A DNA stretch of 50,451 nucleotides from Exilibacterium sp. (lineage in GTDB: Bacteria; Pseudomonadota; Gammaproteobacteria; Pseudomonadales; Cellvibrionaceae): NCBI GenBank assembly GCA_028280195.1, contig JANQMH010000079.1, positions 1 through 50,451 on the forward strand. Reading direction: 5' to 3'. The notes below the pieces were generated by a model. The model did not search any database and was not told the origin of the DNA. It was given only the letters and a program-made list of their open reading frames with translations. Both the position numbers and the translations under genes were made by a program. Of the stretch, positions 8,586 through 17,750 are shown in pieces. The stretch's first letter is position 1. Every line of letters starts with the position of its first letter.

Positions 8586-9641
8586 TCAGCCGCCGGCATC
8601 CAGCAGTTGCAGGCGCTGCCCGTAGCCAAAGGTGTCCGCAGCGGCGAAACCCCGCTGCGGATAATAGCTGCGCGCCGTTGCCAGCAGGAAGTCCTCAAAA
8701 CACCGGGCCAGGGGTTCGCTGTTGCCCCGCGATCTGGCCAGATTAATGGTCTGCCCAAAGGGCGCAGCCTCTTCCACCGGCACAAACTGCAGCTGCGCCG
8801 GGAAAGCGCGGGCGTAGAAGTCCGCCAGGTGGCCGAACAGCAGGCCGACTTCCGCCTGCCCGGTCAGCAGTGCATAGGGCACATCGCGGTGTTGAATTTT
8901 CAGGCGGCCGGGAAAGGTTTGAATCTCGCGGGCGAAGATCCGCTCCACCGCGGCGGCGCCGAGCAGTTGCTCCAGGGTCTGGCGGTACTGGCGCCGGGCG
9001 CCGGCCTCATTGGGCGTAGCCACAACCACGCTGAGCGGTGCGGCCGGCAGATCCGCCAGGGAGGAAAGCTCCCCGGCCCGGTCGCGGCGCAGCAACAGCC
9101 CCATACCGCGGTGCCTGGCAAAGACCACCGCGGTGGGTTCTATCAGCCCCTGGCTGGCCAGCCGGCTCAGCGGCCGGTCGCCGCCCATCACCAGATCCGG
9201 ATATACCCTGCCCGGTTGCAGCGGCAACAGCGCGTTGCCGAGGGCGATATTGCCGCTGAGCAGGGCTTCGACCACCATCACCTGCGGCAGGGTGACGATC
9301 AACAGATCCTGCGGGGCGACCGCCAGGCCGCAGTGTTGGTCGCTCCAGGCGGGAAACGCTTGCAGCGCCAGCGGCAGCAGCACCGGAAAATGGTTGCCCT
9401 CGGTAAAAATCGTCAACCTGGCCGAGCCGTCTATGGGCCCGACGAAGTCGGGCAGCGCATTGGTGTGGCCGTGGAGATCGAGCCCCGGCTGGGCGGCACC
9501 GTAGCGCGGCCAGTCCACCCAGGTAAGCGGCGCGGCGCGGTGGGCACACCCCACCGCTGTCAAACTCAATATCAGCACCATAAAGTGGCACAGATAAGCC
9601 GGCGGCCGGCGCCATCGTTGCGGGCGGTCTGTCGATTGCAT
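8586..9641 (-). CDS. Substrate-binding lipoprotein (ModA/PBP2-like)
   Basis: 351 aa from ATG 9641; a TTG at 9650 is also possible and neither has a good ribosome site. The N-terminus is a lipoprotein signal: a basic start, hydrophobic YLCHFMVLILSLTAVG, then Cys in the lipobox AVGC. The rest looks like a type II binding protein of the molybdate/tungstate-binding kind: ARLTIFTEGNHFPVLLPLALQAF, LLSGNIALGNALLP, and GRLKIQHRDVPYALLTGQAEVGLLF. It would be anchored to a membrane facing the periplasm. No transporter genes flank it. Binding of an oxyanion is only a guess, though a molybdoenzyme gene lies 8 kb away. Confidence 0.7.
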   Translation of the reverse strand: MQSTDRPQRWRRPPAYLCHFMVLILSLTAVGCAHRAAPLTWVDWPRYGAAQPGLDLHGHTNALPDFVGPIDGSARLTIFTEGNHFPVLLPLALQAFPAWSDQHCGLAVAPQDLLIVTLPQVMVVEALLSGNIALGNALLPLQPGRVYPDLVMGGDRPLSRLASQGLIEPTAVVFARHRGMGLLLRRDRAGELSSLADLPAAPLSVVVATPNEAGARRQYRQTLEQLLGAAAVERIFAREIQTFPGRLKIQHRDVPYALLTGQAEVGLLFGHLADFYARAFPAQLQFVPVEEAAPFGQTINLARSRGNSEPLARCFEDFLLATARSYYPQRGFAAADTFGYGQRLQLLDAGG

Positions 9642-9927
9642 AGTGGACAATGGCCGGATAAGTTACAGTTTCGGGTCAGTGAGGTAGCAGTCGCTCAGAC
9701 TCTACACCACCGCGGCTGTTTTCGCCACGCCGGAAGCCACCAGCTTTGACAAGTTTTGCCAGCGGAGCCGCGCAAACCGGACGCCGCGCTCCCTGTCATG
9801 GCGTCCAGGTTGCTGTCGCTGTGATGACAGCATGGCTGTGGTAGCACCTCAACCTGCACAAACCGACAATCTGCCGCAGCGACCTGGGCAACCGGTATGC
9901 CCGCTGCGGCGGTGGGCGGGCGGCAGC
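9642..9927. other. Intergenic region between binding-protein and acyltransferase genes
   Basis: About 290 bp without a gene. It separates the metabolic genes from the siderophore locus. Both neighbours run leftward, so it holds the 3' end of the exporter/acyltransferase transcript and the promoter of the lipoprotein gene. No clear intrinsic terminator with a T-tract was found. Confidence 0.4.
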
Positions 9928-10995
9928 TTATTGGCTGTCGAGCGGGTTTTCTTCATCACCTTGCGGGTGGATATAGTTTCCCTGAAAGAATTTCTCGCGC
10001 AGCAGCATAATCAGCTGCGCGCGCTTGTGCGGGAAGTCGAAAGTCTTCACCAGGTCAAAGCCGCTGCGTCGAGCATTGCGGATAAGCCTGGCATTATCGT
10101 GCCTCGGTTCGGCCACAATGTGCTGTGTCCTCGGGTCATCGAGGAAAAGATAGTGCTGTAGAGACAGAAACCAGGCAGTGAACCAGGGCCGGCCCCGGAA
10201 TGCCTCTTCGCCCACCAGCAGATGCCAACCGCGATCGTAGCCGCCAGCGCTGTAGTGAGGGGAAAGCCTGTCTTCTTTTGCCCAGTATATTTCAAAGTAA
10301 GAAAAGGGGGTGTCGTCAATGTACCCCAGTAAAGTCTGGCAATGGGCGTCCTGCTGCAAGTCCTGCAAGTATGCCTCGAGTTCTTCCCGGCTGTCTGCCT
10401 GTTGCCAGAACTCTTCAACGCGCGGGCAGTGCATCCACCGGTGAAACAGTTCCAGGTCTTCATCGATGTTCAGTGTCCTGAAACTCAGCGTGCGTTTGAG
10501 CCAGGGAATGAAACGGCGGTATACGGTACCTGAGGGTTTCGCCGGGCGTCTGGGATGGCGGTAGCCCGCATTGCTCACAACCAGGTGCTGCGGGTAAACA
10601 CTGCCCCCGCCATGGCTTACCCATAGATTGTTCAATTGCCAGAACACCCCGGGCGTCACGATAAACTCCCCCGCGGCTGAACGATGCCCGGCGCCACATT
10701 GGGCAACCACCGATTGCAGAGACGGTTCTATTTGCAGAGTGACTTGTTTCAATGCCGGCATCTGGCCAAAAAGGCACTCGAGCGCACAAAGCAGGCCCGG
10801 ATAATCCGGGTTTTTATGCCCGGCCAGAGATCCGCTATCGGGGTTCCAGTGCCATTGCTGCTGCGGGGCGTCGGGCAGTTGCAGCGCCAGGATGTGATCG
10901 CGACAGTTGAGTATCACCTGCTGCCCCCGGTAATAGCTGAAGTAGCGTGGAAGCAAAGGGGATTGGTTCGCTAAAGACTGCTGCAATACAGGCAT
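9928..10995 (-). CDS. GNAT acyltransferase for siderophore biosynthesis (IucB-like)
   Basis: 355 aa from ATG 10995 with AAGGTGATG upstream. The C-terminal half (about 160-340) is an IucB/RhbD/MbtK-type GNAT domain with the family block YDRGWHLLVGEEAFRGRPW and FLDDPRTQHIVAEPRHDN. The N-terminal half is the poorly conserved extension usual in these enzymes. Such enzymes transfer an acyl group (often acetyl) from acyl-CoA to the hydroxylamine of N-hydroxylysine or N-hydroxyornithine, giving a hydroxamate iron ligand. The ornithine N-hydroxylase gene nearby makes N5-hydroxyornithine the likely acceptor. It starts 20 bp after the exporter gene, forming a leftward two-gene operon. The acyl donor is not determined. 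Confidence 0.88.
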   Translation of the reverse strand: MPVLQQSLANQSPLLPRYFSYYRGQQVILNCRDHILALQLPDAPQQQWHWNPDSGSLAGHKNPDYPGLLCALECLFGQMPALKQVTLQIEPSLQSVVAQCGAGHRSAAGEFIVTPGVFWQLNNLWVSHGGGSVYPQHLVVSNAGYRHPRRPAKPSGTVYRRFIPWLKRTLSFRTLNIDEDLELFHRWMHCPRVEEFWQQADSREELEAYLQDLQQDAHCQTLLGYIDDTPFSYFEIYWAKEDRLSPHYSAGGYDRGWHLLVGEEAFRGRPWFTAWFLSLQHYLFLDDPRTQHIVAEPRHDNARLIRNARRSGFDLVKTFDFPHKRAQLIMLLREKFFQGNYIHPQGDEENPLDSQ

Positions 10996-11015
10996 GCCAT
11001 CACCTTATGTAATCA

Positions 11016-12686
11016 CTAAACACCAACAGGAACAATGCGGGCGCTATTTGCCGCTGGCAGATCCACCCCGGCAGCGGGCCCCTCAAGCGCCGACAACTGA
11101 CCATCTTCCAGCTTGAGCAAACGATCGCCGAGATGAAAATAGCGGTCGTCATGGGAAATCACCAGCACCGTTTTTTCCCGGGCCTTTAATTCCGGCAATA
11201 ACTGGCGATAGAAAACCTCCCTGAACACGGGGTCCTGGTCAGCCGCCCATTCGTCGAATACCAGAAACGGGCGGTCTTCGAGGCAGGCCACGACCAGTGC
11301 GAGACGCTTGCGCTGCCCCTGGGACAGGGCCCGGGTGGTAAAAGCGCCACCGCTGACCTTGACTTTGTGCTGTAAATGCAGGCGCCGCAACAGGCGATTG
11401 CCGGCTTCATCGAGATCAGTACGTTGCAGTTCCAGCAGCCGGTCAAAGAGATGAAAATCCGAAAAAATGGCCGAGAACAGCTGGCGATACTGATCGCGAC
11501 TCTGATCGTCAATGCGCTTGCCATCGAGCAGCACCTCCCCCGACTCCGGCGCGTACAACCCGACGAGTAACTTTGCCAGTGTGGTTTTACCGCTGCCGTT
11601 ACCGCCGATAAGAAAGGTCACAGACCCCGGCTGAAACGCCAGGTCGAGCGGCCCCAGTTCAAACACTTCGTCACTCCGCTCGTGATAATAGCGATGTGTG
11701 ACGGCCTGCAAGGTCAGGTTCTCGAAGCCGCAAAGTGGCCGTGGCGGGCCGGCCGCAGCGGCATTGGCGGCGCTGGGGATATGCCGGGTAATGTCGTCGA
11801 TGCGCTCAGCCGCGACCCTGGCCAGGTTGGCACGGGGAATATTCAACAGCAGTATCTCCAGCGGTACCACCATATAAATAAAAATCAGCGCAAACCCGGT
11901 CATCACCCGGCTGCGATCCGGCATATCCCCCACCAGCACAAATATCACCAGGCCGATAAAGGCGAAGAACAGGAATTTCCCCCAGCTTGTGGAGGCGACA
12001 AACATCGACATGCCCAGGGCCCGGCTGCGCCGCACCTGCTCAATGGACTGGCCTAAAACCTGGTCGTTAAAGGCGCTGCGCTTGCGCGCATGCAAACGCA
12101 GTTCTTTGGCACCGTCGGTGAGCGAGCGGAAATGGCCGAACAGCCGATCCTGCTCGGTGGACGCCCGGTTCAGATGCCGTATTGCCCGCAAGTGCACCAG
12201 GTGATACCCCAGTGAGCCGAGCCCGACGGTCACCACCGCCGCCAGGAAAATTTGCCAGGACAACATGGCCATATAGATCATGCAACCGACTACGGTCACC
12301 GCATTGGTCAGGATGGCCGGCAGAATGACAAAAAACTGGGCAACGTTGGTGCTGTGCTCCGACAGGGCGGACTGTACTTTTGCCCCCCCGATTATCTCCA
12401 GGCGTCGAAAGTCGGTCGCCAGTACGCGCGAGGAGATATAGCGCCGCAGCTCTGCCAGGGCGTGCTGGCTGAGACGCTCGAACAGCACCAGCGACAGCGT
12501 TCGGCTGAGCATCGCCATCACCGCCAGGCCGGCAAACGTCCAGGCCAGGGCGGCGGTGTGATTCTCCAGCGTTAACGCGGTGTTTATCTGGGATACCAGT
12601 AACACACCGCAGATGGCGGAAATCACACTGGCAAGTGCGGCGGCCGACAGCAGAACCCGGGATTGAGCGATCAGGTGAGACAGCAC
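11016..12686 (-). CDS. Cyclic-peptide/siderophore export ABC transporter (PvdE-like)
   Basis: 556 aa from a GTG at 12686, chosen because GCGAGG lies 6 nt upstream and the protein then begins directly with a membrane segment; the frame is open 258 bp further. An N-terminal ABC membrane domain (about six helices, residues 5-300) precedes an ATPase domain: Walker A GGNGSGKTT (359-367), signature LSQGQRKRL (about 451), Walker B FLVFDEW with DQDP after it. The size and the fused half-transporter layout match the PvdE/SyrD family, which moves peptide siderophores or precursors from cytoplasm to periplasm. It is first in a leftward operon with the acyltransferase and diverges from the fhuF-like gene. 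Confidence 0.9.
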   Translation of the reverse strand: MLSHLIAQSRVLLSAAALASVISAICGVLLVSQINTALTLENHTAALAWTFAGLAVMAMLSRTLSLVLFERLSQHALAELRRYISSRVLATDFRRLEIIGGAKVQSALSEHSTNVAQFFVILPAILTNAVTVVGCMIYMAMLSWQIFLAAVVTVGLGSLGYHLVHLRAIRHLNRASTEQDRLFGHFRSLTDGAKELRLHARKRSAFNDQVLGQSIEQVRRSRALGMSMFVASTSWGKFLFFAFIGLVIFVLVGDMPDRSRVMTGFALIFIYMVVPLEILLLNIPRANLARVAAERIDDITRHIPSAANAAAAGPPRPLCGFENLTLQAVTHRYYHERSDEVFELGPLDLAFQPGSVTFLIGGNGSGKTTLAKLLVGLYAPESGEVLLDGKRIDDQSRDQYRQLFSAIFSDFHLFDRLLELQRTDLDEAGNRLLRRLHLQHKVKVSGGAFTTRALSQGQRKRLALVVACLEDRPFLVFDEWAADQDPVFREVFYRQLLPELKAREKTVLVISHDDRYFHLGDRLLKLEDGQLSALEGPAAGVDLPAANSARIVPVGV

Positions 12687-12848
12687 GGCGACCTCGCAAA
12701 TGACAGTGGCATATGCAATTGACGAACGATCACCGGCGGAATTTAGTAAACAGCCCACCGGGGTACTCGTCAACCAAGGTGGTGGCATTCGCAAGTGACA
12801 TTCGCAAGTGACATTCGCAAATGACATTGCCGAGGTACTCAACAGACC
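12687..12848. promoter_or_regulatory. Divergent promoter region of exporter and reductase genes
   Basis: 162 bp shared by the leftward exporter operon and the rightward fhuF-like gene. It contains a 13-bp direct repeat array (12786-12828). No strong sigma70 boxes or full Fur box could be placed, but iron control is expected from the gene content. Confidence 0.55.
12786..12828 (+). repeat. 13-bp tandem repeat in divergent promoter
   Basis: Three head-to-tail copies of CATTCGCAAGTGA (12786-12798, 12799-12811, 12812-12824; the third has A for G at one position), then a partial fourth. Each copy junction creates a TGACATT core, and the last includes the odd palindrome AATG-A-CATT. The array lies about 20-60 bp ahead of the fhuF-like start, a fitting place for an operator. 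Confidence 0.85.
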
Positions 12849-13628
12849 ATGATCGAATTCTTGAAACCTGTCTTCAAAGGATCGCTCGCCGCTTACGGCG
12901 AGGGAGTCGCTTGCCGCGCCACCCTGCCGCCCGGCACCGTCCATTTGCTGGAATGGCTCAATTCGCCCAGCGCCGTGGCTGACTTGCTGTGCCGGCGGGC
13001 CGACCTCATGCGGGTCGCGGATCTGCGCCCGGTGGCCTCTGCATGGATGCTGACATACACGGTGTTGCTGCTGCCGCCCGTAGTCGCTGCCGCCACACTG
13101 TTCGGGCGGGTGTTTCCCGTGGCTGCACGGGAAGTTGCCATCGAGCTGGACAGCCAGGGCTTACCGCGTACAGTGATCATTCCCCACCTCGGCAGCAATG
13201 CCGCCGGCCGGCATGCAGCCGAGCGCTACATGCCGTTGATCGATGCACACCTGACACCCTTGATCACACGGTTGTCGGAGGTTTCGCACCTGCCCGCCAA
13301 AATATTATGGGGCAATGTGGCCCGCCGCCTGGATGCCATTCTGGACCAGGCCTCAGCCGTCAGCCCGGCGGCGGGCACGGCCGCGCAGCTCGAGGCGGAC
13401 CGCGACTACCTGCTGCGGCAGCGGATCTGGCGGCCGGGACGGCGAAATCCGATGTTTGGCCGGCAGCTGAGTGTATTGCAGCGCTTTGCCGATGGCCGGC
13501 AGGCCCATACCCGACTGCATCGCCAGTGCTGCCTCTATTATCTGCTGCCGGGAAAAGGCTACTGTGCAGCCTGTCCACTGTCACCTCAATTCCAGTTGGG
13601 GAAGTCGAAGCACCTGGGATCCGACTGA
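12849..13628 (+). CDS. FhuF-like ferric-siderophore reductase
   Basis: 259 aa from ATG 12849. The C-terminus carries the FhuF [2Fe-2S] signature: Cys227-Cys228, ten residues, Cys239, two residues, Cys242 (HRQCCLYYLLPGKGYCAACP). Upstream it has the family-like GSNAAGRHAAERY and LPAKILWGNVA segments. FhuF proteins act in the cytoplasm, reducing Fe(III) in imported hydroxamate siderophores to release iron. That a reductase is coded here implies the intact ferric siderophore enters the cytoplasm. It is transcribed away from the exporter operon and is followed by the hydroxylase gene after 192 bp. Confidence 0.9.
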   Translation: MIEFLKPVFKGSLAAYGEGVACRATLPPGTVHLLEWLNSPSAVADLLCRRADLMRVADLRPVASAWMLTYTVLLLPPVVAAATLFGRVFPVAAREVAIELDSQGLPRTVIIPHLGSNAAGRHAAERYMPLIDAHLTPLITRLSEVSHLPAKILWGNVARRLDAILDQASAVSPAAGTAAQLEADRDYLLRQRIWRPGRRNPMFGRQLSVLQRFADGRQAHTRLHRQCCLYYLLPGKGYCAACPLSPQFQLGKSKHLGSD

Positions 13629-13820
13629 AGGGCCGCCGGCGAAGTCCGTTGCAGCCGTTGTGCCGAAAGCGCCAGATCACCGGGCGCGCGAACACTCGCG
13701 CCGGCCTAAACATCTGCGCTGCAGGTTCGTCAATTATGGGAATGGGACGCAGGCGATCGACGCACCGGCAACGAAGCAAAATCCATCATTCGGCAACCCT
13801 TACCTGATAAAGGAAATACC

Positions 13821-15113
13821 ATGAGCGTTCACGACCTGATCGGCATCGGCTTCGGTCCCTCGAATGTCGCCCTGGCCATCGCCCTCGAGGAACAGCGACA
13901 AAACGCTTGCGACATTGACGCAGTGTTTATCGAGAAGCAGCCGCAGTTTGCCTGGCACCGGGATATGCTGCTGGAAGGCGCCGACATGCAGATATCCTTT
14001 CTCAAGGACCTGGCCACCCTTCACAACCCCCGCAGCCGTTTTACCTTCATCAATTATCTGTTCGAAAAGGGCCGCCTGCAGGACTTCATCAACCTGAAAA
14101 CCTTCTTCCCCAGCCGCTGCGAATTCAACGACTACCTCGCCTGGGCGGCCGGCCAATTCGACCGGCAGTGTGCCTACCGCGAAGAGGTCATCGAAGTGGC
14201 GGCGGAAAAACGCGGCGGCGCAGTGTCGCTGCTGCGCGTGCTCAGTCGCGACGGTACGGGAAAGACGCGAGAGCGCCGGGCCAGAAATCTGGTGGTCAGT
14301 ATCGGCGGTGCGGCCAATATCCCCGAGTGTTTCCGACACCTGCAGGGGAATTCACGTGTATTTCACTCCAGCCAGTATCTGAGCAGCATCACCAAGCTCG
14401 ACAGGGCCCGCCGGATTGCGATTATCGGCGCCGGCCAGAGCGCCGCGGAAATCTTCCTGGACCTGCACGGGCGCCCCAATGCGCCGGCGGTGGAGCTGAT
14501 CATGCGGGGGCACGCCATGCACCCCTCAGATAACAGCCCCTCGGTCAATGAAATCTTCAATATCGAATTCATCGACTATATGTACAGGCGCCCGCCCGAG
14601 GTGCGCAGCCGCCTGCTCAGCGAGTTTCGGCACACCAACTACGCCGCCCCCGATATCGACCAGATCGAACAGATTTTCAGGATTCTATATGCGCAAAAAG
14701 TGACGGGATGCTCGCGTCACAGCCTGCTGACCCGCCACCAGACCCGGGCGGCCCGAGCCAGCAGCGCAGGTATCCAACTGCAACTGCTGGATACAGACAG
14801 CCAGCAATCCTGCCAAAAAGACTACGACGCCGTCATACTGGCGACCGGTTATACCCGCACTAACTACCAAGCATTGCTCGAACCGCTCGCGCCCTACCTG
14901 CCGGACTTCGAGGTGGGCCGCCACTATCGCCTCAAAAGCGCCCCGGAGTTGAAGCCGGCCATCTTTATCCAGGGGGGCTGCGAAACCACCCACGGTATCA
15001 GCGATACACTGCTTTCCATTATCGCGGTGCGCAGCCACGAGATCGCCGCTGCCCTTATCGGCGAGGCGGGAGGTGATATCGGCAGGCTCACCGAAGAAAG
15101 GGTAACTGCCTGA
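13821..15113 (+). CDS. L-ornithine N5-monooxygenase
   Basis: 430 aa from ATG 13821 behind AAAGGAAA. It is a full-length SidA/PvdA/IucD-family flavoprotein: FAD motif GIGFGPSN (residues 8-15), KQPQFAWHRDMLL and MQISFLKDLATLHNPRSRF typical of this family, NADPH motif GAGQSAAE (about 204), DNSPSVNEIFN, and the C-terminal ATGY (about 341). It hydroxylates the side-chain amine of ornithine (lysine cannot be excluded) with NADPH and O2, the first step to a hydroxamate. The product would be acylated by the IucB-like enzyme and loaded by the NRPS. The TonB receptor gene follows on the same strand. Confidence 0.92.
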   Translation: MSVHDLIGIGFGPSNVALAIALEEQRQNACDIDAVFIEKQPQFAWHRDMLLEGADMQISFLKDLATLHNPRSRFTFINYLFEKGRLQDFINLKTFFPSRCEFNDYLAWAAGQFDRQCAYREEVIEVAAEKRGGAVSLLRVLSRDGTGKTRERRARNLVVSIGGAANIPECFRHLQGNSRVFHSSQYLSSITKLDRARRIAIIGAGQSAAEIFLDLHGRPNAPAVELIMRGHAMHPSDNSPSVNEIFNIEFIDYMYRRPPEVRSRLLSEFRHTNYAAPDIDQIEQIFRILYAQKVTGCSRHSLLTRHQTRAARASSAGIQLQLLDTDSQQSCQKDYDAVILATGYTRTNYQALLEPLAPYLPDFEVGRHYRLKSAPELKPAIFIQGGCETTHGISDTLLSIIAVRSHEIAAALIGEAGGDIGRLTEERVTA

Positions 15114-15222
15114 TTTCTCGCTAAAATCCGGTCCTTCTCTGCCACCTTTCTGTAAATCGGAGGGAAAAGGTCATTTCCGTTGGAAAAACGCCAGTGTCGT
15201 TCGTTTAAGCAGTTAAAAGGAT

Positions 15223-15241
15223 GATAATACAAGTCATTCTC
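15223..15241 (+). promoter_or_regulatory. Fur box upstream of the TonB receptor gene
   Basis: GATAATACAAGTCATTCTC matches 14 of 19 positions of the E. coli Fur consensus, including the outer GATAAT and TCATT halves. It ends 40 bp before the receptor start codon, where bound Fur-Fe(II) would block transcription. It is the clearest direct sign of iron repression in the window. Confidence 0.75.
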
Positions 15242-15281
15242 ACTTGATCTCTGGCTTATCGACGAGGCTATTCCCGGAAAT

Positions 15282-17675
15282 ATGAACGCTAAAGTACTTT
15301 CGACCCATCCCTACCTTTACTGGCGCCCGACTGCCCTGGCACTCGGCCTTGCCGCGGCCCTTGGCTATTCAGCGCCGGCGCTACCGGCCCAGGAAACGAC
15401 AGCGGCGCCGGGGGTAGCCAGCGGCACCCGCGTAAACAGCTACGACATCCCCGGGCAGGCGCTCGGTGAAGCGCTGATCCATTTCGGCAAGCAATCCGGG
15501 CTGCAAATCAGCGTCGATAATGATCTGGTGGAAAGTAAACAGGCACCGGCAGTCAGCGGCGCCATGACCGCGCCACAGGCGCTCTCGCGGCTGCTGGCCA
15601 GCTCCGGGTTGACTTACAGCATCAGCGGTTCAATGGCGAGTATTGCAGCCCGGGGCACGGCCACGGTCCTGCCCACCCTGCGCGTCGGTGACAGCCTGAT
15701 CCGGGAGCGCACTTACACTACCAGCCGTACACCCATCAGCGGCAATCGCCTCAATCAGGAGTTAATAGAAATACCACGCTCCATCAGTGTAGTGACACGC
15801 GGTGTGATCGAAGACCAACAGGCCGCCTCAGAGGTGGAAGTGCTGCGCAATGTCAGCGGCGTGAACCGGACCAATGACTATAACGGCACTTACCAGCGGT
15901 TCATACTGCGGGGTATCGCTGCAGACAATGAACGCAGCTACTTGCGCGACGGCTACCACTTCCTGCATTTGTCCGACCCGGCCTGGTACAATATTGAACA
16001 GGTCGAGGTGATCAAGGGGCCAAATGCGATCGACTACGGGCAGTCCACGCCCGGTGGATTTGTCAATTACGTCAGCAAAAAACCGCTCGATCAGCAACAG
16101 TATTCACTGGAGCTGACCACCGGCAGCTATGACCTGTATCGGGGCTCGGTGGATCTGACAGGCCCGTTGAACGACGACAGAACCCTGCTCTACCGGCTCA
16201 CGGCCGGCTATGAAAACGGCGGTAACTTCATCGATCATATCGACCCGCAACGCCGCGGTCTGGCCGGCTCTGTGAGCTGGGCAATCACGCCGCAGACCAC
16301 CTTGAATCTGAGCGCCGAGTACCAGCATACCGAACTGCTGGCGAATCCGTGGATACCGGTTCCCGATCCTTCGAGCCTGAATTCGGCCGATGCCTTGTCC
16401 ATCCACAACTTCTACGGTGACGGCAATGCGGAATTCGATATCGAGGAGACCCGCTACTCAGCGGAGCTGCTGCATGCACTCTCCAGCAACTGGCAGCTGC
16501 GCGTAATGGTCGCACAAGACGAGCTGATTCGCGACACCTACTTCATTCAGCACAGAGGCCTGACAGCTGACGGCACTGAAACCACCCGGCGGTTGTGGCG
16601 GCGGCCAAACCACGATCACGATACCGAGACCGCACGCCTGGACCTGCGCGGCAACCTGAGCACCCTGGGCCTCAACCACGAGCTTGTGATCGGCACCGAC
16701 TACTATCGATTCGAGTCCACGTTTCCCGCCTGGGCTCGCACCGACCTGGCGCCCATATCGGTATTCGATCCCCCATTTACCCGCACCGCCGTGCCCGCCT
16801 ATACGCCTACCGAATTTACTACCGAAACGAACTACGCGCGCGGCTTTTTCCTTCAGGACAACATCGACCTCGGTGGCGGCTGGGGCATCAACCTGGGACT
16901 GCGCCGCGACACACTGGTCAACAAAGTCACGGCGGAGGAAACCAGTAAAACCTCACCCAATGCCTCAGTTACCTTCGCCCCCGGCGAGCACTCCCTGGTA
17001 TACCTGAGTTACTCGAGTTCTTTTGAACCCAACTGGAGTGCCGACCTCGTCAGCGGCAGAGTCGCCGACCCCTCCGAAGGCAAGCAATTCGAAATAGGCG
17101 CCAAAAGAGCCTGGTTTAACGATCGCTTAACCACCACCGCGGCCCTGTTCGAACTTCGCAAGACGAATATCGTCGTGGGTGACCCGGAAAACCCCAGCTT
17201 CTCCGTACTGACCGGCGAAGCGGAAGTCCGCGGCATCGAATTGGAGGCCAGTGGGGAAGTGCTGCCGGGGCTCAGCCTGCTAAGCCAGATAACACTGCTT
17301 GACGCCGAGGTCACAGCCGATACCGACGACACCGTTGTCGGCAACCAGCTGGCGCAGTCGGTGGAAAAAACCGCTAGCCTGTGGGCAAGCTATCAACTGC
17401 CCGGCGATTTCAGTAAATGGCGCGTTGGCGGCGGGATATTTTACACCGGGGATCGCGTCTTGAACGATGCCAATACACTGGAGCTGCCCAGTTATACGAC
17501 CATCGATACCTTCGTCAGCTATCAGCTAAACCCGCAAATGACGGTGCAGGCCAATATCAAGAATGTGACCGACAAACACTACTACGCCAGTGCTTCGGGC
17601 AGCGGCAGCAACTTTCGTGCTGTTAACCCCGGAGAGCCGAGGGTTGTTTCGCTTACGTTTAATACGGCGTTCTAG
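15282..17675 (+). CDS. TonB-dependent ferric-siderophore receptor with STN signalling domain (FpvA/FecA-like)
   Basis: 797 aa from ATG 15282. Signal peptide about 1-36 (LALGLAAALGYSAPALPAQ). Residues about 50-125 are an STN domain (YDIPGQALGEALIHFGKQSGLQISVD). A plug domain follows (IPRSISVVTRGVIEDQQAASEVEVLRNVSGV; VEVIKGPNAIDYGQSTPGGFVNYVSKKP in pieces), then a 22-strand-type barrel ending in aromatic AF. Size and order fit ferrisiderophore receptors. An STN domain normally talks to a FecR-type anti-sigma factor and an ECF sigma factor; no such pair lies in this window. It is expected to import the siderophore made by the NRPS to the right. A Fur box lies upstream. Confidence 0.92.
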   Translation: MNAKVLSTHPYLYWRPTALALGLAAALGYSAPALPAQETTAAPGVASGTRVNSYDIPGQALGEALIHFGKQSGLQISVDNDLVESKQAPAVSGAMTAPQALSRLLASSGLTYSISGSMASIAARGTATVLPTLRVGDSLIRERTYTTSRTPISGNRLNQELIEIPRSISVVTRGVIEDQQAASEVEVLRNVSGVNRTNDYNGTYQRFILRGIAADNERSYLRDGYHFLHLSDPAWYNIEQVEVIKGPNAIDYGQSTPGGFVNYVSKKPLDQQQYSLELTTGSYDLYRGSVDLTGPLNDDRTLLYRLTAGYENGGNFIDHIDPQRRGLAGSVSWAITPQTTLNLSAEYQHTELLANPWIPVPDPSSLNSADALSIHNFYGDGNAEFDIEETRYSAELLHALSSNWQLRVMVAQDELIRDTYFIQHRGLTADGTETTRRLWRRPNHDHDTETARLDLRGNLSTLGLNHELVIGTDYYRFESTFPAWARTDLAPISVFDPPFTRTAVPAYTPTEFTTETNYARGFFLQDNIDLGGGWGINLGLRRDTLVNKVTAEETSKTSPNASVTFAPGEHSLVYLSYSSSFEPNWSADLVSGRVADPSEGKQFEIGAKRAWFNDRLTTTAALFELRKTNIVVGDPENPSFSVLTGEAEVRGIELEASGEVLPGLSLLSQITLLDAEVTADTDDTVVGNQLAQSVEKTASLWASYQLPGDFSKWRVGGGIFYTGDRVLNDANTLELPSYTTIDTFVSYQLNPQMTVQANIKNVTDKHYYASASGSGSNFRAVNPGEPRVVSLTFNTAF

Positions 17676-17689
17676 GGTTTGTTGACACT

Positions 17690-17745
17690 GATAACGGCCC
17701 GAAGATAGGAGCGTCCGGCGCGCGCCTTTTTCGCAAAGTTGACAT
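17690..17745 (-). other. Possible degenerate attC site (left end of cassette array)
   Basis: On the reverse strand just after the stop of the gene at 17751-18089: TGTCAAC, about 40 nt, then GTTATCA. The inner parts pair only weakly (GCGAA... with ...TTCGGGC). It sits where an attC should be, but the fold is poor; it could instead be a termination region for the receptor gene. Confidence 0.3.
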
Positions 17746-17750
17746 ATTTG

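Noticed and set aside
12849..15113. A CRISPR or other phased repeat array near the 13-bp repeats
   Set aside because: The repeats are directly adjacent without spacers, so this is a simple tandem repeat.
17690..17745. Intrinsic terminator for the TonB receptor gene (GGCGCGCGCC then T run)
   Set aside because: The GC palindrome leaves too short a loop for a good stem; kept only as a weak attC candidate.
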